Part shown: positions 21,292 through 23,189 of the stretch, one piece after another
How the letters are laid out: every line of letters begins with the position of its first letter
Numbering within the stretch: position 1 is the stretch's first letter
Assembly: GCA_937907715.1 (NCBI GenBank)
Contig: CALERM010000067.1
Span: 1-23,189 of the forward strand
Length of the DNA: 23,189 bases
Source of the DNA: an uncultured Clostridia bacterium
GTDB lineage: Bacteria; Bacillota; Clostridia; Oscillospirales; Oscillospiraceae
Reading direction: 5' to 3'
Program-made: the position numbers and the translations under genes
The notes under the pieces: generated by a model
What the model was told of the DNA's origin: nothing
Seen by the model: only the letters and a program-made list of their open reading frames with translations
Database searches by the model: none

Positions 21292-22146
21292 ATGACGGCG
21301 GAAAAGGGGCGGCTTTTTACCATCGGGCAGTTCGCCGCGCTGCATGGCATCAACAAGAAGACACTGATGTGGTATGACGAAATCGGGCTGTTCCGTCCGG
21401 CGGTTGTAAAGGAAAACGGCTACCGGTACTATACGTATTTCCAGAGTGCGACGCTGGAGGCAATTTTGCTGCTGCGCGAACTGGATGTACCGGTTGCGCG
21501 CATCCGCAGCTTTCTGGACGACCGGTCTGCGCAATCGCTGGCGGCGCTCTGGGACGAGCAGCTGGACGCGGCAGACCGGAAGCTTGCGCGGCTGCGGGAG
21601 CTTCGCCGGACCATGCAGGCGCAGGCAAACGAAACCAGGGCGCTGCTGGAGCTGGACACGGCTGCAATGGAGATTGTCACATGTCCGCCGGAGCAGCTGA
21701 TGCTGCTGCCGACCACGCGCGAAGCTGGCTGGGAGCAGGACATCCGGACGCTCGTTTCCGCGCTTCACAGCCAGAGACTCGGAAACCTCTACAGCGCAGG
21801 CTACGGCGCGATGCTGCCGGTCGAGAGCCTTTGCAAAGAGGATTTTCAGGATTACCGGTATATTTTTCTGCGCCTTCCGGCATCCGGCGGAAAACGAGGC
21901 GAACACAAAAAGCCGGGCGGCAGATATCTGCGCGCATATTACCGGGGAAATGTCAACCGCGTATCCGAACGCTATCCGGCGCTGCTCCGGTTTGCATCCG
22001 AGCGGGGGCTATCTTTTACAGGCTATGCCTATGAGACGGTGCTGCATGAGATGGCGGCGGCAACCTCGGATGCGTGCATTACGCGCATTGAGCTTGCGCT
22101 GACAGGCGAGACCGGTTGCCAGGACGGCGGAAGTATGGTAAAATAG
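21292..22146 (+). CDS. MerR-family transcriptional regulator with effector-binding domain
   Basis: A 284-residue MerR-type regulator. The winged HTH is at about 8-76: FTIGQFAALHGINKKTLMWYDEIGLFRP, then NGYRYYTYFQSATLEAILLLREL. A dimerisation helix follows (about 85-125: DRKLARLRELRRTMQAQA). The C-terminal 150 residues resemble a GyrI-like effector domain of BmrR/BltR-type multidrug regulators, with YRYIFLRLP and RYLRAYYRGN. The start has AAGGGGG 6 nt upstream. It faces the YitT gene across an 81-bp gap holding a 19-bp-spacer promoter. The MATE exporter lies beyond YitT in the same direction and could be read through from it, so a drug-sensing role is plausible but unproven. The AraC gene follows after 27 bp, probably in one operon. 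Confidence 0.92.
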   Translation: MTAEKGRLFTIGQFAALHGINKKTLMWYDEIGLFRPAVVKENGYRYYTYFQSATLEAILLLRELDVPVARIRSFLDDRSAQSLAALWDEQLDAADRKLARLRELRRTMQAQANETRALLELDTAAMEIVTCPPEQLMLLPTTREAGWEQDIRTLVSALHSQRLGNLYSAGYGAMLPVESLCKEDFQDYRYIFLRLPASGGKRGEHKKPGGRYLRAYYRGNVNRVSERYPALLRFASERGLSFTGYAYETVLHEMAAATSDACITRIELALTGETGCQDGGSMVK

Positions 22147-22173
22147 CGCAAAACACGCGGGGAGGCGAGAAAA

Positions 22174-23013
22174 ATGGAGCAGCCGGGGTATGAAAAACGC
22201 GGCTATCTGCATGAGGATTATCATCTGTTTCATCTGAAATCCGCCATGCAGGAGACGGTCGACTGGCACTACCACACGTTTCATAAGCTTTGCGTGTATC
22301 TGGGCGGCGATGCCATCCGCTACGGCATCGAGGGCAGAAGCTACGCACTCGAGCCGGGGGATCTGATTCTTGTGCCGCAGGGCTGCGTCCACCGTCCCGA
22401 GGTCGAACCGGGCGCGGCGTATGAGCGGATGCTGCTGTATCTTTCCCCGGAGTTTCTGCGCCGCAGCAGTACGGACGAGACGCCTCTGGAGACCTGCTTT
22501 TTGCAGGCAGCGGAAGAGTTTCGCTTCGTCGTGCGTACCGGCGCGCGCAATGCCTCGCTGCTCGAGCCGCTGCGCGTGCTGGAGCGGGCGCAGGCAAGCC
22601 CGGGCTTCGGGCAGCAGCTGCTCGAGCAGGCGCTTTTGTATCAGCTTCTCATTGCGCTCACGCGCGGCATGCAGGAGCAGGCGCTGCCGTTTGCCAGCGC
22701 AAGCGCCATCGACGAAAAAATTGCCGCCATCCTGCAATATCTGGCAAGCCACCTGACCGAGAAGATATCCATCGACGATCTGGCGGCGCGGTTTTATATC
22801 AGCAAGTATCACATGATGCGCCGTTTTCGCGCGCAGACCGGTTATACGATTCACGCCTATCTTGTCGGCAAGCGCCTGATGCTTGCGCGCGAGAAGATTT
22901 CCGCCGGCGTGCCTGTCATGGAGGCGGCTTGCCAGTGCGGCTTCGGCGATTATTCCTCATTTTCCAGAGCCTATCGCCGCGAATTTGGGCAAGCGCCGAG
23001 CAGTGCCCGCTGA
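22174..23013 (+). CDS. AraC-family transcriptional regulator with cupin sensor
   Basis: A 279-residue AraC/XylS-type regulator. The N-terminal cupin half shows VDWHYHTFHKLCVYLGG (about 29-45), LEPGDLILVPQGCVHRP (about 58-74) and LLYLSPEFL. The C-terminal double HTH (about 180-279) has KISIDDLAARFYISKYHMMR for the first helix pair, GYTIHAYLVGKRLMLAREKI, and the family signature ACQCGFGDYSSFSRAYRREFGQAPS for the second. The cupin probably binds a small ligand, often a sugar; which one cannot be told. GGGGAGG precedes the ATG. The gene lies 27 bp after the MerR gene and has no own promoter that I can see, so they are likely co-transcribed. Confidence 0.93.
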   Translation: MEQPGYEKRGYLHEDYHLFHLKSAMQETVDWHYHTFHKLCVYLGGDAIRYGIEGRSYALEPGDLILVPQGCVHRPEVEPGAAYERMLLYLSPEFLRRSSTDETPLETCFLQAAEEFRFVVRTGARNASLLEPLRVLERAQASPGFGQQLLEQALLYQLLIALTRGMQEQALPFASASAIDEKIAAILQYLASHLTEKISIDDLAARFYISKYHMMRRFRAQTGYTIHAYLVGKRLMLAREKISAGVPVMEAACQCGFGDYSSFSRAYRREFGQAPSSAR

Positions 23014-23059
23014 GCGTACGGCAGAAAGAAAAAGAAGCGCACAAAAATCGGCAAAGCAC

Positions 23060-23088
23060 TTGACAGATCGAGGTTCATGTGTTACTAT
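23060..23088 (+). promoter_or_regulatory. Promoter of tRNA-Gly
   Basis: A perfect TTGACA (23060-23065), a 17-bp spacer and TACTAT (23083-23088), 27 bp before the mature tRNA 5' end. Confidence 0.75.
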
Positions 23089-23115
23089 TTTTAGGCTGAT
23101 TATGTCAGTGCGCCT

Positions 23116-23187
23116 GCGGGTGTAGCACAACGGTCAGGGCACCAGCCTTCCAAGCTGGGGACGCGGGTTCGATTCCCGTCACCCGCT
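23116..23187 (+). tRNA. tRNA-Gly, anticodon UCC
   Basis: Acceptor arms gcgggtg/cacccgc pair fully. The anticodon stem ccagc/gctgg holds loop cttccaa with anticodon TCC. The T arm is gcggg-ttcgatt-cccgt. The D arm gcac/gggc has one mismatch. After discriminator T the window ends in CC, so an encoded CCA is possible. Confidence 0.95.
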
Positions 23188-23189
23188 CC

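Noticed and set aside
23116..23189. tRNA-Gly as the attachment site of another integrated element
   Set aside because: tRNA genes are common integration targets, but the window ends here and no integrase or partial tRNA duplicate is visible.

Overview
The window looks like a spore-forming, fairly GC-rich member of the Clostridia (Oscillospiraceae/Ruminococcaceae-like). The signs are split halves of the sporulation regulator gene spoIIID, Firmicutes-type ribosome binding sites, RepA_N and Cys_rich_VLP genes typical of gut Firmicutes mobile elements, and long palindromic intergenic repeats. No species can be named from the sequence alone.

Positions 145-10995 are one integrated element, cut precisely into spoIIID. 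The N-terminal half of spoIIID (37 codons plus CA) lies at the right edge (10994-11106, minus strand). The C-terminal half lies at the left edge (1-146, minus strand, running off the window). Removing the DNA between the two copies of a 2-bp core (CA on the minus strand) restores the reading frame exactly through the family signature STVHKDLTERL. The element carries a large serine recombinase whose 3' end overlaps the left junction, a small unknown gene, a MobV relaxase with a candidate oriT, a short RepA_N protein, a Cys_rich_VLP protein, and on the other strand a defence cargo: XRE regulator, Vsr endonuclease, small XRE protein, C5-cytosine methyltransferase, PmeII-type restriction enzyme and a 933-residue TrlF-like PHP/SMC-type ATPase. 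A hairpin-rich noncoding stretch fills the right end.

The best candidate for an undescribed system is this arrangement: a mobilizable, defence-carrying element that interrupts spoIIID and could be precisely excised, comparable in logic to skin elements in sigK. The attP site deduced from the two junctions is a nearly perfect 54-bp palindrome (19-bp arms, 7-bp spacers, central CA). It lies inside the recombinase gene, so integration swaps the recombinase C-terminus: 525 residues predicted in the circle, 552 when integrated. A further arm-like sequence sits just downstream of the recombinase promoter. Whether excision is tied to sporulation is inference.

From 11107 to the end is ordinary chromosome: argF (ornithine carbamoyltransferase) followed by a broken TIGR00300/LOR-SDH ornithine-arginine enzyme gene; a phospho-sugar mutase; convergent pyruvate kinase; a cytoplasmic GH13 glycosidase; a MATE exporter with a terminator-like hairpin in its leader; a YitT-family membrane protein divergent from a MerR-type activator, with a textbook 19-bp-spacer MerR promoter between them; an AraC regulator; and tRNA-Gly(UCC). 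Three related long-hairpin repeats lie in the intergenic gaps of this half.
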